From the NCBI RefSeq assembly GCF_002803065.1, contig NZ_NNBL01000028.1, positions 34,243 to 98,242 on the forward strand: a stretch of DNA of 64,000 bases, read 5' to 3'. The DNA is from Streptomyces sp. CB01635. GTDB taxonomy: Bacteria > Actinomycetota > Actinomycetes > Streptomycetales > Streptomycetaceae. The position numbers were made by a program, and so were the translations under genes. Below, piece after piece: positions 1 to 8,980 of the stretch. Under the pieces are notes generated by a model. It was not told where the DNA came from, ran no database searches, and saw only the letters and a list, made by a program, of their open reading frames with translations. How positions within the stretch are numbered: position 1 is the stretch's first letter; the number at the start of each line of letters is the position of its first letter.

Positions 1-2
1 TC

Positions 3-746
3 GACTTCACGCTCGACTCGGCGGGCCTCGGCGGCTACACGGAGGACGCGTTCAAGGCGGACATCAAGGCGAAGCAGGCCGCCGGCAAGTCGGTCGTCAT
101 ATCGATCGGCGGCCAGAACGGCACCGTCTCCATCAACGACTCGAATTCCGCGACGAACTTCGCGAACTCGGTCTACTCACTGATGCAGGAATACGGATTC
201 AACGGCGTCGACATCGACCTCGAGAACGGCCTGAATTCGACGTACATGTCGCAGGCCCTGAAGTCCCTTGCGTCAAAGGCGGGTTCTGACTTCGTCCTGA
301 CGATGGCCCCGCAGACGATAGACATGCAGTCGACGTCGGCCGAGTACTTCAAGACCGCACTCGCCGTGAAAGACATCCTGACGGTCGTCAACATGCAGTA
401 CTACAACAGCGGTTCGATGCTCGGCTGCGACGGCAAGGTATACAGCCAGGGCTCGGTCGACTTCCTGACCGCGCTCGCCTGCATCCAGCTGGAGGGTGGC
501 CTGGCCCCGTCCCAGGTAGGCCTGGGAGTCCCTGCCTCCACCAGCGCGGCGGGCAGCGGCTACGTGTCCCCGTCCGTGGCCAACGCGGCCCTGGACTGCC
601 TGACGAAGGGCACGAACTGCGGCTCGTTCAAACCGTCGAAGACGTACCCCGGCCTGCGCGGCGCGATGACGTGGTCGACGAACTGGGACGCGTCGACGGG
701 CAACGGCTGGTCTTCGTCGGTGGGACCGCACGTACACGGCCTGTAA
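3..746 (+). CDS. GH18 chitinase, C-terminal part (5' truncated by window)
   Basis: The open frame runs in from the left edge (frame 3), so the start, signal peptide and any carbohydrate-binding domain lie outside. It reads a TIM-barrel glycoside hydrolase family 18 domain: a strand with VVISIGGQNG, then the catalytic signature NGVDIDLENG near position 205-235, where the E is the expected acid/base; the usual first Asp of DGxDxDxE is Asn here. Downstream LTMAPQ and VNMQYYN match the family's substrate-site strands. Such enzymes are secreted and cut chitin to oligosaccharides. The protein ends on TAA and is followed by a 12-bp GC hairpin. The link to the sugar-acid cluster at 13-20 kb is only thematic. 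Confidence 0.9.
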   Translation, partial: DFTLDSAGLGGYTEDAFKADIKAKQAAGKSVVISIGGQNGTVSINDSNSATNFANSVYSLMQEYGFNGVDIDLENGLNSTYMSQALKSLASKAGSDFVLTMAPQTIDMQSTSAEYFKTALAVKDILTVVNMQYYNSGSMLGCDGKVYSQGSVDFLTALACIQLEGGLAPSQVGLGVPASTSAAGSGYVSPSVANAALDCLTKGTNCGSFKPSKTYPGLRGAMTWSTNWDASTGNGWSSSVGPHVHGL

Positions 747-771
747 GCCCTCCCCTTCCCCCCTCCAATCC

Positions 772-801
772 GCAGCGCCGCCGCTCCCCCGGCGGCGCTG
801 C
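772..801 (+). terminator. GC hairpin after chitinase
   Basis: Perfect 12-bp inverted repeat (GCAGCGCCGCCG and its complement) with a 6-base loop, 26 bases after the chitinase stop. There is no T-run, which is usual for Streptomyces terminators. Confidence 0.6.
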
Positions 802-908
802 TGCGTGTCGCGGGTGCGGCGGGGGTGTGCTGCCGGATGGGTGCCCAGCACGACCCCGCGCCTTTCGGAACATTGACCCGACATTGCATGCGTCAACACA
901 CGGATGTG

Positions 909-1415
909 ATGATGCCCGTCATGACTGAAGGCGGGGGCGGCGGGCCGACCGGGGGCATACCCAGGTCACGGCTTCAGGATTACGCAGAATTGGTTGAATC
1001 TCCGACGAATTCCGCCACCACTACGCAGGCCACGACCGCCGTCGGCATTCGGCGCGAATTCACCGCACTCCTGGGCGAGTTCCGGCGCACAGCCGTCCTG
1101 CTGCCACTCAGCGACGACGGATTGCCTCTCGCCGGAGACTTCGGCGGCGTCCGTTGGCTCTACACCTTCTCGGACGAGGCGGCCTTGGCACGGTTCGCGG
1201 CTGCGAGGGGTGCCGCCGACCAGGAGTGGGCGTACGAGCGGGTTCTGGGCGCGCGGCTGCTGGACGCCGTGGCGCCGGCTCTCCGCGTGCCCTGCGGAAT
1301 GGCCGTGGACGTCGCGAGCCCCGGCGATGAGCTGCTGCTGCCGCCTATCTCCGGGGTCGTACCGGACGCGGTGGCGGTGGACGCGGGAGCGTACGGGGAG
1401 GGCAACGAGCAATGA
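909..1415 (+). CDS. SseB-like N-terminal-domain protein heading the toxin operon
   Basis: About 168 residues. The middle (RREFTALLGEF ... TAVLLPL ... DEAALARFAA) looks like the SseB N-terminal domain fold common in actinobacterial proteins encoded beside type VII-type secreted proteins; the family call is by eye. No clear ribosome site decides between ATGs at 888, 909, 912 and 921, and the open frame reaches back to 825. The last codon overlaps the next gene as ATGA, so translation is probably coupled. Position and coupling suggest an accessory or chaperone-like role for the Rhs toxin, which is inference. Confidence 0.6.
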   Translation: MMPVMTEGGGGGPTGGIPRSRLQDYAELVESPTNSATTTQATTAVGIRREFTALLGEFRRTAVLLPLSDDGLPLAGDFGGVRWLYTFSDEAALARFAAARGAADQEWAYERVLGARLLDAVAPALRVPCGMAVDVASPGDELLLPPISGVVPDAVAVDAGAYGEGNEQ

Positions 1416-2050
1416 GTGAGGACGCGAAGGATCTCCAGGCCGGCGGTCTTGGCAAGATCGTCGAGGGCATAACGCTCGTGCTGGCCGAGCTGAAGGAGAC
1501 CGGCGCGATCGGCACCGCGGGTGCCGGGCGCGGATTCGACGGGATCTCGCTGTCCGGCATGAAGCTGGGACACAGCGATCTCACCTCGGCCTTCGAGTCC
1601 TTCTGCGAGCGCTGGGAGTGGGGCGTGCGCACCCTCGTCAACGAGGGCAACGACTTCGCCGAGGGCGTCGGTCTCGCGGCCGGAACGCTCCACGAGACGG
1701 ACCAGTACGTCGACGGTGCGCTGAAGGTCGGCGTGAACTCCGTGATCGGCAACCCGTACGCCAGCGAGGAAGACGTCTCGAAGATGAGCTACGGCGACCT
1801 GGTCAAGCACAACGCGCTTGCCGACCCCGACTACAGCAAGAAGTCCTCCGACGAGGCCGACGCGATCATCAGGCAGGGCTGGAAGGACGCTGCCCGCGAC
1901 GCGGCCACCTCGAACGTGACCGGGTGGAGCCCTCAGCAGGCCAGCGGGATGAGTCCTGAGGAGTACGAGGCCTGGCTCGACAGCAAGTTCGGGCCCTCCG
2001 CGGAGGAACGCGCCGAAGCAGCCGCCAAGCAGGGCGGGGGCGCCGGCTGA
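1412..2050 (+). CDS. WXG/ESX-type partner protein of Rhs toxin
   Basis: 212 residues, mostly predicted helix, no signal peptide or membrane segment. A W-x-W-G element around residues 69-72 sits in a helical hairpin region rich in small and acidic residues, resembling WXG100/EspC-like partners of type VII substrates. It overlaps the upstream gene (ATGA) and the downstream Rhs gene by one base (stop at 2050, ATG at 2050), so the three are one translationally coupled operon. The C-terminus is Ala/Gly-rich and acidic. Inferred role: co-secretion partner or adaptor for the toxin. No enzymatic motif was recognised. Confidence 0.6.
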   Translation: MSEDAKDLQAGGLGKIVEGITLVLAELKETGAIGTAGAGRGFDGISLSGMKLGHSDLTSAFESFCERWEWGVRTLVNEGNDFAEGVGLAAGTLHETDQYVDGALKVGVNSVIGNPYASEEDVSKMSYGDLVKHNALADPDYSKKSSDEADAIIRQGWKDAARDAATSNVTGWSPQQASGMSPEEYEAWLDSKFGPSAEERAEAAAKQGGGAG

Positions 2051-5000
2051 TGGGAATCGGTGACTGGGCCGACAAGGGCCTGGGCGCCCTGGAAGACGGC
2101 TGGGACAACGGCAAGAAGGCCCTCGGTGAAGGTGTCGAGTGGGGTGCCCACAAGCTCGGGGACGGCCTCGAGTACGTGGGCGCCGACTGGGCCGCCGACA
2201 AGGTCGAGGATCTCGGCGACTCCGTCGCCTCCGATCTGGGCGCCGCGGTCGACGAACAGCAGCTAGGCGAGGCCCAGCAGGCCGACGAGCTCGTCCACGG
2301 CGACCCCGGAGACATCCGCGCGAGTGCGAGCCATCTGAAGGACTTCCACAAGGCCTTCGACAAGGTCAGCGGGGGGATGCGCACCCTGGACTCCTCTCAT
2401 TGGAAGGGCAGGGCGGCCGACGCCTTCCGCAAGAAGTTCGCCATGCACCCCTCCAAGTGGCTGCACGCAGCGGACGCCTGCGACAAGGCAGGCAAGGCTC
2501 TGGACAGCTACGCGGACACGGTCAAGTGGGCCCAGGGCCAGGCGCAGGATGCCATCGACCTGTACAAGAAAGGCAAGGGCGCCTCCGACAAAGCGGTGGA
2601 GGCGTACAACAAGCGGGTCGACGCCTACAACAGTGCGCTGAAGGCCGACCAGGATCCCGGCCCGCGCCCTGAGCCGTTCAAGGACCCCGGCGCGGCCGAC
2701 GTCAAGCACGCGCGGGAGAAGCTCGGAGAAGCGCGTCGCCAGCGCAACGAGGCGGGTGCGACCGCGACGCGCGCGATCAAGGCCGCCCTGGCCCACGCAC
2801 CGGCCGAGCCTCCTCCGCTCGATCGCCTCAAGTCCGAAGTCACGGACGGCGTCCAGTCCACCGGTACGGAGCTCACCCACGTCGTGGGCGGCGTGTTCAA
2901 GGGGACTGCGGGCCTGCTCAATTTCGCCCGCGGCCTCAACCCGGAGGACCCGTACAACATCACGCACCCGGCCGCGTACAAGCAGAACATCAACCTGACC
3001 CTGGCCGGTCTGGCGTCCACCGCCACACATCCCGACCGTGCGGCGAAGGACGCGTATCAGAGCCTCAAGAAAGACCCTTCCGAGTTCTTTGGCCGCATGT
3101 TGCCGGAAGTGTTCGGCAGCAAGGGGCTCGGGCTCGCCAAGAGCGGGCTCCGGGCCGGGGTCGAGCACGGGATGAAGGAGGCCGCTGAGGCGGGGGCGCG
3201 GCGTTCGGCACGGCGTACGCTGGATGAGGACCCCGCGGAGCATTCCCGCGAACTGAAGTCGGTGGAGCATAAGGGCACCGACCCCGTCGATCTCGCGACC
3301 GGGAAGATGTTCCTGCCCCAGACCGATGTCGCGCTGCCGGGCACCCTGCCGCTCGTCTTCACCCGGCGCGTGGAGTCCGGCTACCACCTGGGCCGCTGGT
3401 TCGGCCCCTCATGGTCATCGACGGTCGACCAGCGCCTGGAGATCGACTCGGAGGGCGTCGTCTTCGTCACCGCCGACGGTCTGCTCCTCCCCTACCCACA
3501 CCCGGCACCGGGCCTGCCCACGCTGCCCACTCACGGCCCGCGCCATCCGCTGGACCGCGTGGACGACGGATACACGATCACCGACCCAGTGACGGGACGT
3601 GTCTGGCACTTCGCCGACCGCGGCACCGATCTGGCTGTCCTGGAACAGATCGACGACCGCAACGGCAACTGGCTGACCTTCGAGTACGACGCCGAAGGAA
3701 CGCCCCTCGGGATCGTCCACAGCGGCGGCTACCAGCTGAAGGTGACGGCCGAGGGCGGCCGGGTCACATCGCTGCACCTGGCAGGGGCAGGGGCGGACGG
3801 TTCGGACGAGGAACTGATCCGCTACGGCTACTGCGAGAACGGCCACCTGACCGAGGTCACCAACTCCTCCGGCCTGCCCCTGCGTTTCACGTACGACGAC
3901 GAGGGCCGGGTCACTTCCTGGACGGACACGAACGACCGGTCGTACACGTACGAGTACGACGACCAGGACCGATGCGTGGCCGAGGGCGGATCCGAGGGCC
4001 ATATGAGCCTGCGGCTCGCGTACGCCGGGCCGGACCCGGAAACGGGCCTGCGGCTGACCACCACGACGACCGGCGAGGGCCACACCCGCCGGTTCCTGAT
4101 CAACGACGCCTGGCAGGTGATCGCCGAGACGGATCCGCTCGGCGCGACCACCCGCTATGAGCGCGACCGGTACAACCGCCTGCTGTCGCAGACGGACCCG
4201 CTCGGCCATACGACGTCGTTCCGCTACGACGAGGCGGGGAACCTGATCCTGGCCGTCAGGCCGGACGGCCGCGAGATCAAGGCCGAGTACGACGATCACG
4301 GGCTGCCGATCAAGGTGACCGGTCCCGACGGTACGGTTCACCGCCAGACGTACGACGAGTGCGGCAACCGCACGTCGGTGACCGGCCCTACGGGGCAGGC
4401 GACGCGTTTCACCTACGACGAAGCGGGCCGTCTCACGGCGGTCACCGACCCGCTCGGGCACCTCACGACGGTCCGCTGCGACGGAGCCGGACTCCCCGTC
4501 TCGATCACGGACCCACTGGGTGCGATGACACGGTACGAACGGGACGCCTTCGGCAGACCCGTCTCCATCACCGACCCGCTCGGCGTGACGACCCGCCTGG
4601 AGTGGACGGGAGAGGGCAGGCTCTCCCGCCAGACGGCTCCTGACGGCACGAGCGAATCGTGGACCTACGACGGCGAGGGCAACTGCACGACGCACACGGA
4701 CGCGATGGGTGGGCTCTCGTCGTACGAGTACACGCACTTCGACCTGCTCACGGCGCGGACGGGTCCGGACGGCGTGCGGTACGAATTCGCCCACGACCAC
4801 GAACTTCGCCTCACTCAGGTCACCAACCCTCAGGGCCTGACGTGGGGTTACACGTACGACCCGGCCGGACGTCTCATATCGGAGACGGACTTCGACGACC
4901 GGATCCTCACGTACGCACATGACACGGCGGGCCGCCTCACCTCCCGCACAAATGCCCTCGGCGAGAGAATCACCTTCGAGCGAAACGAACTGGGCCGGAC

Positions 5001-6768
5001 AACGCGCAAGGATGCGGCCGGCCGGGTCACGACGTACGCGTACGACCTGACGGACCAGCTCGCACAGGCCACCGACCCGGACGCGACGCTCACGCTTCTC
5101 CGGGACCGTCATGGCCGGCTCAGATCGGAGACGGTCAACGGCCGCGTACTCACGTACGCGTACGACGAGCTGGGTCGCCGCACCGGCCGCACGACGCCCA
5201 CGGGCGCAACGAGCTCATGGACGTACGACGCGGTCGGCAACCGCAGCCAGATGACGATGTCGGGCCGCACCATCGACTTCGCGTACGACCAGGCGGGACG
5301 CGAACTCGCGCGCCACATAGGTGATTCCCTCACGGTCGAGAACGCCTTCGACGAACTGGGCCGCCTCACCACCCAGTCGGTCACAGCCTCCGACACCACC
5401 GGCCACCGCCGCATCCAGTCCCGCAGCTACACCTACCGGGCCGACGGAAATCTGATCGGCATCGACGACCAGCTCGCCGGCTCCCGCCGCTTCGACGTGA
5501 ACGAGGCGGGCCGGGTCACGGCGGTGCACGCGGCGAACTGGACGGAGGCGTACGCCTACGACGAGGCCGGCAATCAGACGGCGGCTTCGTGGCCGGGCGA
5601 CCACCCCGGTCACGAAGCGACAGGCCCACGCACCTACACCGGCACTCGCATCACCCGCGCCGGCAGGGTCCGCTACGAACACGACGCGCTCGGCCGCGTC
5701 ACGCTCCGCCAGAAGGCCCGCCTGTCCCGCAAGCCGGACACATGGCGCTACGAATGGGATGCGGAGGACCGCCTCACCACGACCGTCACTCCCGACGGCA
5801 CGTGCTGGCGCTACACATACGACCCGCTGGGCCGCCGCACGGCGAAACTCCGCCTGGCTGCCGACGGCGAGACGGTCGTCGAACGGGTGGACTTCACCTG
5901 GGACGGCACGACGCTCTGCGAACAGACGACGACGTCTGCGGAGTTGCCGAACCCGGTCACGCTCACCTGGGACCACCAGGGCCTGCGCCCCATCGCCCAG
6001 ACCGAACGCATCAGCGCGGCGGGCGCGGACGCCCCCCAGTCGGAAATCGACTCCCGCTTCTTCGCGATCGTCACCGACTTGGTCGGCACGCCGAACGAAC
6101 TCGTGGACGAACAGGGCGAGATCGCATGGCACACGCGAAGCACGTTGTGGGGCACGACGGCCTGGTCATCCGACAGCACGACGTACACGCCCCTCCGCTT
6201 CCCGGGCCAGTACTTCGACCCGGAGACGGGGCTGCATTACAACTACTTCCGTCATTACGACCCGGAGACTGCTCGGTATCTCGGCCCCGACCCGCTCGGC
6301 CTCGAACCCAACCCCAACAACGTTACATATGTAGAGAACCCGCACACATGGGTTGACCCTCTCGGCCTGGCACCAGACGCATGCCCGAATAACGTTGCCC
6401 TCGGAATCAGAAAAGAAGGGGACCTGCGAAATTTTGCAGAATCGCGCAAATTCACTCACTTCCTTGATGACACGCGCGAAGGGGCACTCTCGCGGGTCCG
6501 TGATGTCGCGCACGAACAACCACATGTGCGACTGCATGTCGTCATGGACGGGTTCAGGGGACTCAAAGAGCAGATGACTGACAACGCGGCAGAATTGTTC
6601 GAAGCGGCATACAGCAGAGGAAAGGGCGATAACTGGTATACGACGGAACGGGAGATGGCAATCGTAGGAGACGCCGTAAAGTGGGGGAATCGCCCATGGG
6701 ACAGCATTACCTTCTACCATAAGGGCATAGAGGTCCCCGTCCCCCACCCCGTCAGCCTCGGAGGTTGA
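2050..6768 (+). CDS. Rhs/YD-repeat polymorphic toxin with WXG-type N-terminus
   Basis: 1572 residues. An amphipathic N-terminal region is followed by a WXG-like helical domain (HWKGRAADAF, W at about residue 118), the type used for type VII-like export. DUF6531 (DPVDLATGK, about residue 411) opens the Rhs cage; many YDxxGR repeats fill residues about 480-1370. The canonical core end is FPGQYFDPETGLHYN (about 1383) followed by YLGPDPLGL and DPLGLAP (about 1436), the self-cleavage/cage-closing region of Rhs proteins. The last 130 residues (NVALGI ... WDSITFYHKG) are the variable toxin tip. I cannot name its activity. The 3' end is much poorer in GC than the body, as expected for an exchangeable toxin cassette, and the next gene is the immunity candidate. 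Confidence 0.9.
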   Translation: MGIGDWADKGLGALEDGWDNGKKALGEGVEWGAHKLGDGLEYVGADWAADKVEDLGDSVASDLGAAVDEQQLGEAQQADELVHGDPGDIRASASHLKDFHKAFDKVSGGMRTLDSSHWKGRAADAFRKKFAMHPSKWLHAADACDKAGKALDSYADTVKWAQGQAQDAIDLYKKGKGASDKAVEAYNKRVDAYNSALKADQDPGPRPEPFKDPGAADVKHAREKLGEARRQRNEAGATATRAIKAALAHAPAEPPPLDRLKSEVTDGVQSTGTELTHVVGGVFKGTAGLLNFARGLNPEDPYNITHPAAYKQNINLTLAGLASTATHPDRAAKDAYQSLKKDPSEFFGRMLPEVFGSKGLGLAKSGLRAGVEHGMKEAAEAGARRSARRTLDEDPAEHSRELKSVEHKGTDPVDLATGKMFLPQTDVALPGTLPLVFTRRVESGYHLGRWFGPSWSSTVDQRLEIDSEGVVFVTADGLLLPYPHPAPGLPTLPTHGPRHPLDRVDDGYTITDPVTGRVWHFADRGTDLAVLEQIDDRNGNWLTFEYDAEGTPLGIVHSGGYQLKVTAEGGRVTSLHLAGAGADGSDEELIRYGYCENGHLTEVTNSSGLPLRFTYDDEGRVTSWTDTNDRSYTYEYDDQDRCVAEGGSEGHMSLRLAYAGPDPETGLRLTTTTTGEGHTRRFLINDAWQVIAETDPLGATTRYERDRYNRLLSQTDPLGHTTSFRYDEAGNLILAVRPDGREIKAEYDDHGLPIKVTGPDGTVHRQTYDECGNRTSVTGPTGQATRFTYDEAGRLTAVTDPLGHLTTVRCDGAGLPVSITDPLGAMTRYERDAFGRPVSITDPLGVTTRLEWTGEGRLSRQTAPDGTSESWTYDGEGNCTTHTDAMGGLSSYEYTHFDLLTARTGPDGVRYEFAHDHELRLTQVTNPQGLTWGYTYDPAGRLISETDFDDRILTYAHDTAGRLTSRTNALGERITFERNELGRTTRKDAAGRVTTYAYDLTDQLAQATDPDATLTLLRDRHGRLRSETVNGRVLTYAYDELGRRTGRTTPTGATSSWTYDAVGNRSQMTMSGRTIDFAYDQAGRELARHIGDSLTVENAFDELGRLTTQSVTASDTTGHRRIQSRSYTYRADGNLIGIDDQLAGSRRFDVNEAGRVTAVHAANWTEAYAYDEAGNQTAASWPGDHPGHEATGPRTYTGTRITRAGRVRYEHDALGRVTLRQKARLSRKPDTWRYEWDAEDRLTTTVTPDGTCWRYTYDPLGRRTAKLRLAADGETVVERVDFTWDGTTLCEQTTTSAELPNPVTLTWDHQGLRPIAQTERISAAGADAPQSEIDSRFFAIVTDLVGTPNELVDEQGEIAWHTRSTLWGTTAWSSDSTTYTPLRFPGQYFDPETGLHYNYFRHYDPETARYLGPDPLGLEPNPNNVTYVENPHTWVDPLGLAPDACPNNVALGIRKEGDLRNFAESRKFTHFLDDTREGALSRVRDVAHEQPHVRLHVVMDGFRGLKEQMTDNAAELFEAAYSRGKGDNWYTTEREMAIVGDAVKWGNRPWDSITFYHKGIEVPVPHPVSLGG

Positions 6769-6774
6769 ACCACA

Positions 6775-7143
6775 TTGCCGCGTGTCGCTGATTGGCAGCG
6801 CCCCTTTCGCGTTTGGCATTACACAGTGAGCTACTCACAACTACTCCTGCGGAGCGTCAACGTCGAGGGATTCAGCACCAGAGTCGACGTTCTATTTTCC
6901 AACGTCGAGATGATGCATATCGCACCGGATTTGGACCGTCTAACTATCAGTGAGGCCTCATTCGAGGAGGCAACAACGCTGATCCCCAGCCTCCCTCCAC
7001 TCAATCGAGGGCGCGTTTTCATCCTGAATGAAGGAATGCATTACGTTTACGCAACTCACTGCGAGTGGCATGAAGACGAAGGAAGCCCACGCAGCCCCTC
7101 CAGATTTGGGCCGCTTCCCGGAATCCCCGGCCAGGACCACTGA
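6775..7143 (+). CDS. Immunity protein for Rhs toxin tip
   Basis: 122 residues from a TTG start at 6775; GGAGG at 6760-6764, inside the last codons of the toxin gene, gives a 10-base spacing and decides the start. The pattern WHYTVSYSQLLLRS followed by RVDVLFSNV resembles a widespread small cytosolic family (W-Y-VSH-LLLRS, RIDVLF) often seen beside polymorphic toxins. No signal peptide or membrane helix, as expected for an immunity protein that binds the toxin inside the producing cell. Base composition is low in GC, like the toxin tip, so the pair probably moved together. Confidence 0.75.
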   Translation: MPRVADWQRPFRVWHYTVSYSQLLLRSVNVEGFSTRVDVLFSNVEMMHIAPDLDRLTISEASFEEATTLIPSLPPLNRGRVFILNEGMHYVYATHCEWHEDEGSPRSPSRFGPLPGIPGQDH

Positions 7144-7212
7144 ACCGCTCGCCCTCCATCCCAGGCGATCTCCGTACAGTGATAGCGCCACCCCCGACCG
7201 AACAGGCCTCGT

Positions 7213-7884
7213 ATGACCACGCCTCACCAGCCTCCCCCGTCCGGATTCGGTGCTCCGCCCGTGTCGGCGTATCCGCAGCCCGGAACGCAGTGGCCCGCCC
7301 ACGGAGCGCCGCCGCAGGGGTTCCCGCCGCAGGCTGGTTATCCGCAAGGACCCTATGGCGGACCGGTGCTTGGGGACCGCCACCGCCGAAGAAGCACACC
7401 GGAAGGACGATCGCCATCGTCGCCGGCTGCCTTGTCGGCGCGGTCGTCCTGTACGGCGGCATCCACGCCGTGCAGGCAGGCAATCGTGCGGCGGGCGATC
7501 CATCCGCCCAGCAATCCGGCTCACCCTGCCCAAGACGATCGACGGCGGAACCTTCCGGCTCCGGCAGGATCTCAGTGACCGCTTCGACAACTCGGCGAAC
7601 GGTGGCGACTCCTACGCTCGTTCCCTCGAGAGCAAGGCTGGCATGTACGGCACGGCATCCGGTTCCGGGCAGTTGATGTACACCGGTTCGTACTCGGACC
7701 GGCAGAACCCGTTCTTCCCCAAGATGGGGCTGCTCGACGGCATGGAGAAGAACGACTCGATGACCGTCGCCGTCCCCCGGCGTGACGTGTCCGAACAAAG
7801 CTCCGACGACGACAAGCTCGCCTGCGAAGTGCTGACCAAGGCAGAGGGTGGACAGGAGTTGACCACGGCCGTCTGCTCCGCGGG
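7213..7884 (+). pseudogene. Broken proline-rich membrane protein gene (two frameshifts, 3' truncated)
   Basis: Three consecutive reading frames carry one protein. The first (ATG 7213) gives a Pro/Gly/Gln-rich head (MTTPHQPPPSGFG...). Near 7370 it shifts into another frame reading GPPPPKKHTGRTIAIVAGC plus a single membrane helix. Near 7510 a second shift leads to LPKTIDGGTFRLRQDLS and a soluble domain to about 7880. This is the usual layout of Streptomyces proteins with a disordered cytoplasmic head, one helix and an outer domain. The coding similarity stops at VCS, exactly where the inverted-repeat element begins. Not expected to make functional protein. Confidence 0.7.
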
Positions 7885-7959
7885 ATTGGCAGATTTGGGC
7901 GCGTGGAAGCGCCTTGAACGCCTGGTCGGAGGCCTGTGGGGCTGCCCGAATCTGCCAAT
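7885..7959. repeat. 75-bp element bounded by 16-bp inverted repeats
   Basis: The left arm ATTGGCAGATTTGGGC (7885-7900) and the right arm GCCCGAATCTGCCAAT (7944-7959) are inverted copies with one mismatch, enclosing 43 bases. The element lies exactly between the 3'-truncated gene on its left and a degraded ATPase remnant on its right. It could be a small non-autonomous insertion, the scar of a larger one, or a transcript hairpin. Confidence 0.5.
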
Positions 7960-7970
7960 GTTCGCAGCAG

Positions 7971-8240
7971 TCAGCCATCGCGGGCCGTGGGCAGTTCCAA
8001 CCAGACCACCTTCCGGTCCGTGACCGGGTAGCGGCCCCAGTCCGCTGCCGGGGCCTGCACCAGAATCAGCCCCCGGCCGAAGGCCTCGTCCGTCGTACAG
8101 GGCAAGGGGTTTCGGGAGTTCCGGGTCGTTGTGCCGCAGCAGTTCACTCGCTGACCTCACCTCGTAGCGCCTGGTGGGGCGGGTGATTCGGGTGTTCCGG
8201 CAGAATCGCGTTACGCCCGCGCGCCGTGCAGGCGTGTGAG
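7971..8240 (-). pseudogene. Remnant of anti-sigma-type HATPase (RsbW-like) protein
   Basis: Reading the minus strand, the last 30 or so codons before the stop at 7971-7973 give EAFGRGLILVQ, then DWGRYPVTDRKVVWLELP, which is the G2 box and tail of the RsbW-like kinase/anti-sigma ATPases abundant in Streptomyces. Just upstream, in another frame, are an N-terminal-like TRITRPTRRYEV and a fragment HNDPELPKP. The N-box and most of the ATP-binding fold are missing. It is therefore an internally deleted and frameshifted remnant of a gene normally about 140 residues long. Such genes typically stand beside XRE/DUF5753 regulators, and a broken one lies at 8981-9759. Confidence 0.6.
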
Positions 8241-8254
8241 GGTGGGGGTTGATT

Positions 8255-8806
8255 GTGAAGAAGGTTGTCGGCGGGGTCGTGTTGGGTGCCGTTGCCGTCG
8301 GGGCCGGGCTGTGGGGTGTTCTTGGGCCGAGCGGCGCTCGGGAGGCCCGAGCCGCGTCGCCGGCCGCCTTCAAGCTGTGGGCCGCGGAGGCCCATGCCGC
8401 CGTCGCGCGTGAGGGCGGGACCGCCACCTTCAACCAGCGCAACGGCAACGGAGTCTCCGGCGCTCACCAGCTCGGCCTGCGCAAGGGCGGCCACGCCACC
8501 ATCCGTATCCGCGATCTCGACCAGTCCCCCGAGAAAGCCACGATGCTCGAGGGCCGTACGTATTCACTGACCTTCGCCTGCGCCGGTTCGGGCAAATTCA
8601 CCGTCCACGCCGTCGGTGCGAAGGCTCTGCGCCGGGACATGTACTGCACGCCCACCAAGAAGATCGAGACCGTCAGCCTGAATCATCTTGAGGGAAGCCG
8701 CATGGGCGAGCGCCGGTGGGACGGGCGCATGGACCTGACCATCACCACCCATGGCGTACAGGGAGTCCTCTCCTGGCACGCCGCCCAGATGTTCACCGCG
8801 GACTGA
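8255..8806 (+). CDS. Secreted hypothetical protein
   Basis: 183 residues from GTG 8255, preceded by a G-rich stretch at 8241-8248 that fits a ribosome site; an in-frame TTG at 8249 is too close to it. MKKVV followed by a 15-residue hydrophobic stretch and an Ala-rich region ending near AREARA is a secretion signal or N-terminal anchor. The mature part has two Cys (FACAG and DMYC) that could form a disulfide, and ends with a beta-rich segment. No family recognised. It lies between two decayed genes but is itself intact with normal codon usage. Confidence 0.75.
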   Translation: MKKVVGGVVLGAVAVGAGLWGVLGPSGAREARAASPAAFKLWAAEAHAAVAREGGTATFNQRNGNGVSGAHQLGLRKGGHATIRIRDLDQSPEKATMLEGRTYSLTFACAGSGKFTVHAVGAKALRRDMYCTPTKKIETVSLNHLEGSRMGERRWDGRMDLTITTHGVQGVLSWHAAQMFTAD

Positions 8807-8980
8807 CCACACCCGGCCCGCCGTACGCCGGCGCCGTACCAGTACGCGGGAGCGTCGCCCACATACGCGTACCACCGCCCGGTTCACGTGCCGGGCCGAA
8901 TCCCCAGTCGCCCCCACAAGTGCGGGTGACGCAGGCCAGCAGGCGCAACGCCGCCCGGCGCCGGGCCTCGCAGGCCGGGA

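Noticed and set aside
3415..5112. 565-residue minus-strand frame in the Rhs gene
   Set aside because: Mirror of YD repeats; Val/Arg-rich without homology.
3880..5600. Repeated short DNA units suggestive of a repeat array or CRISPR
   Set aside because: They are the coding repeats of the Rhs protein (YDxxGR), with no constant repeat/spacer structure.
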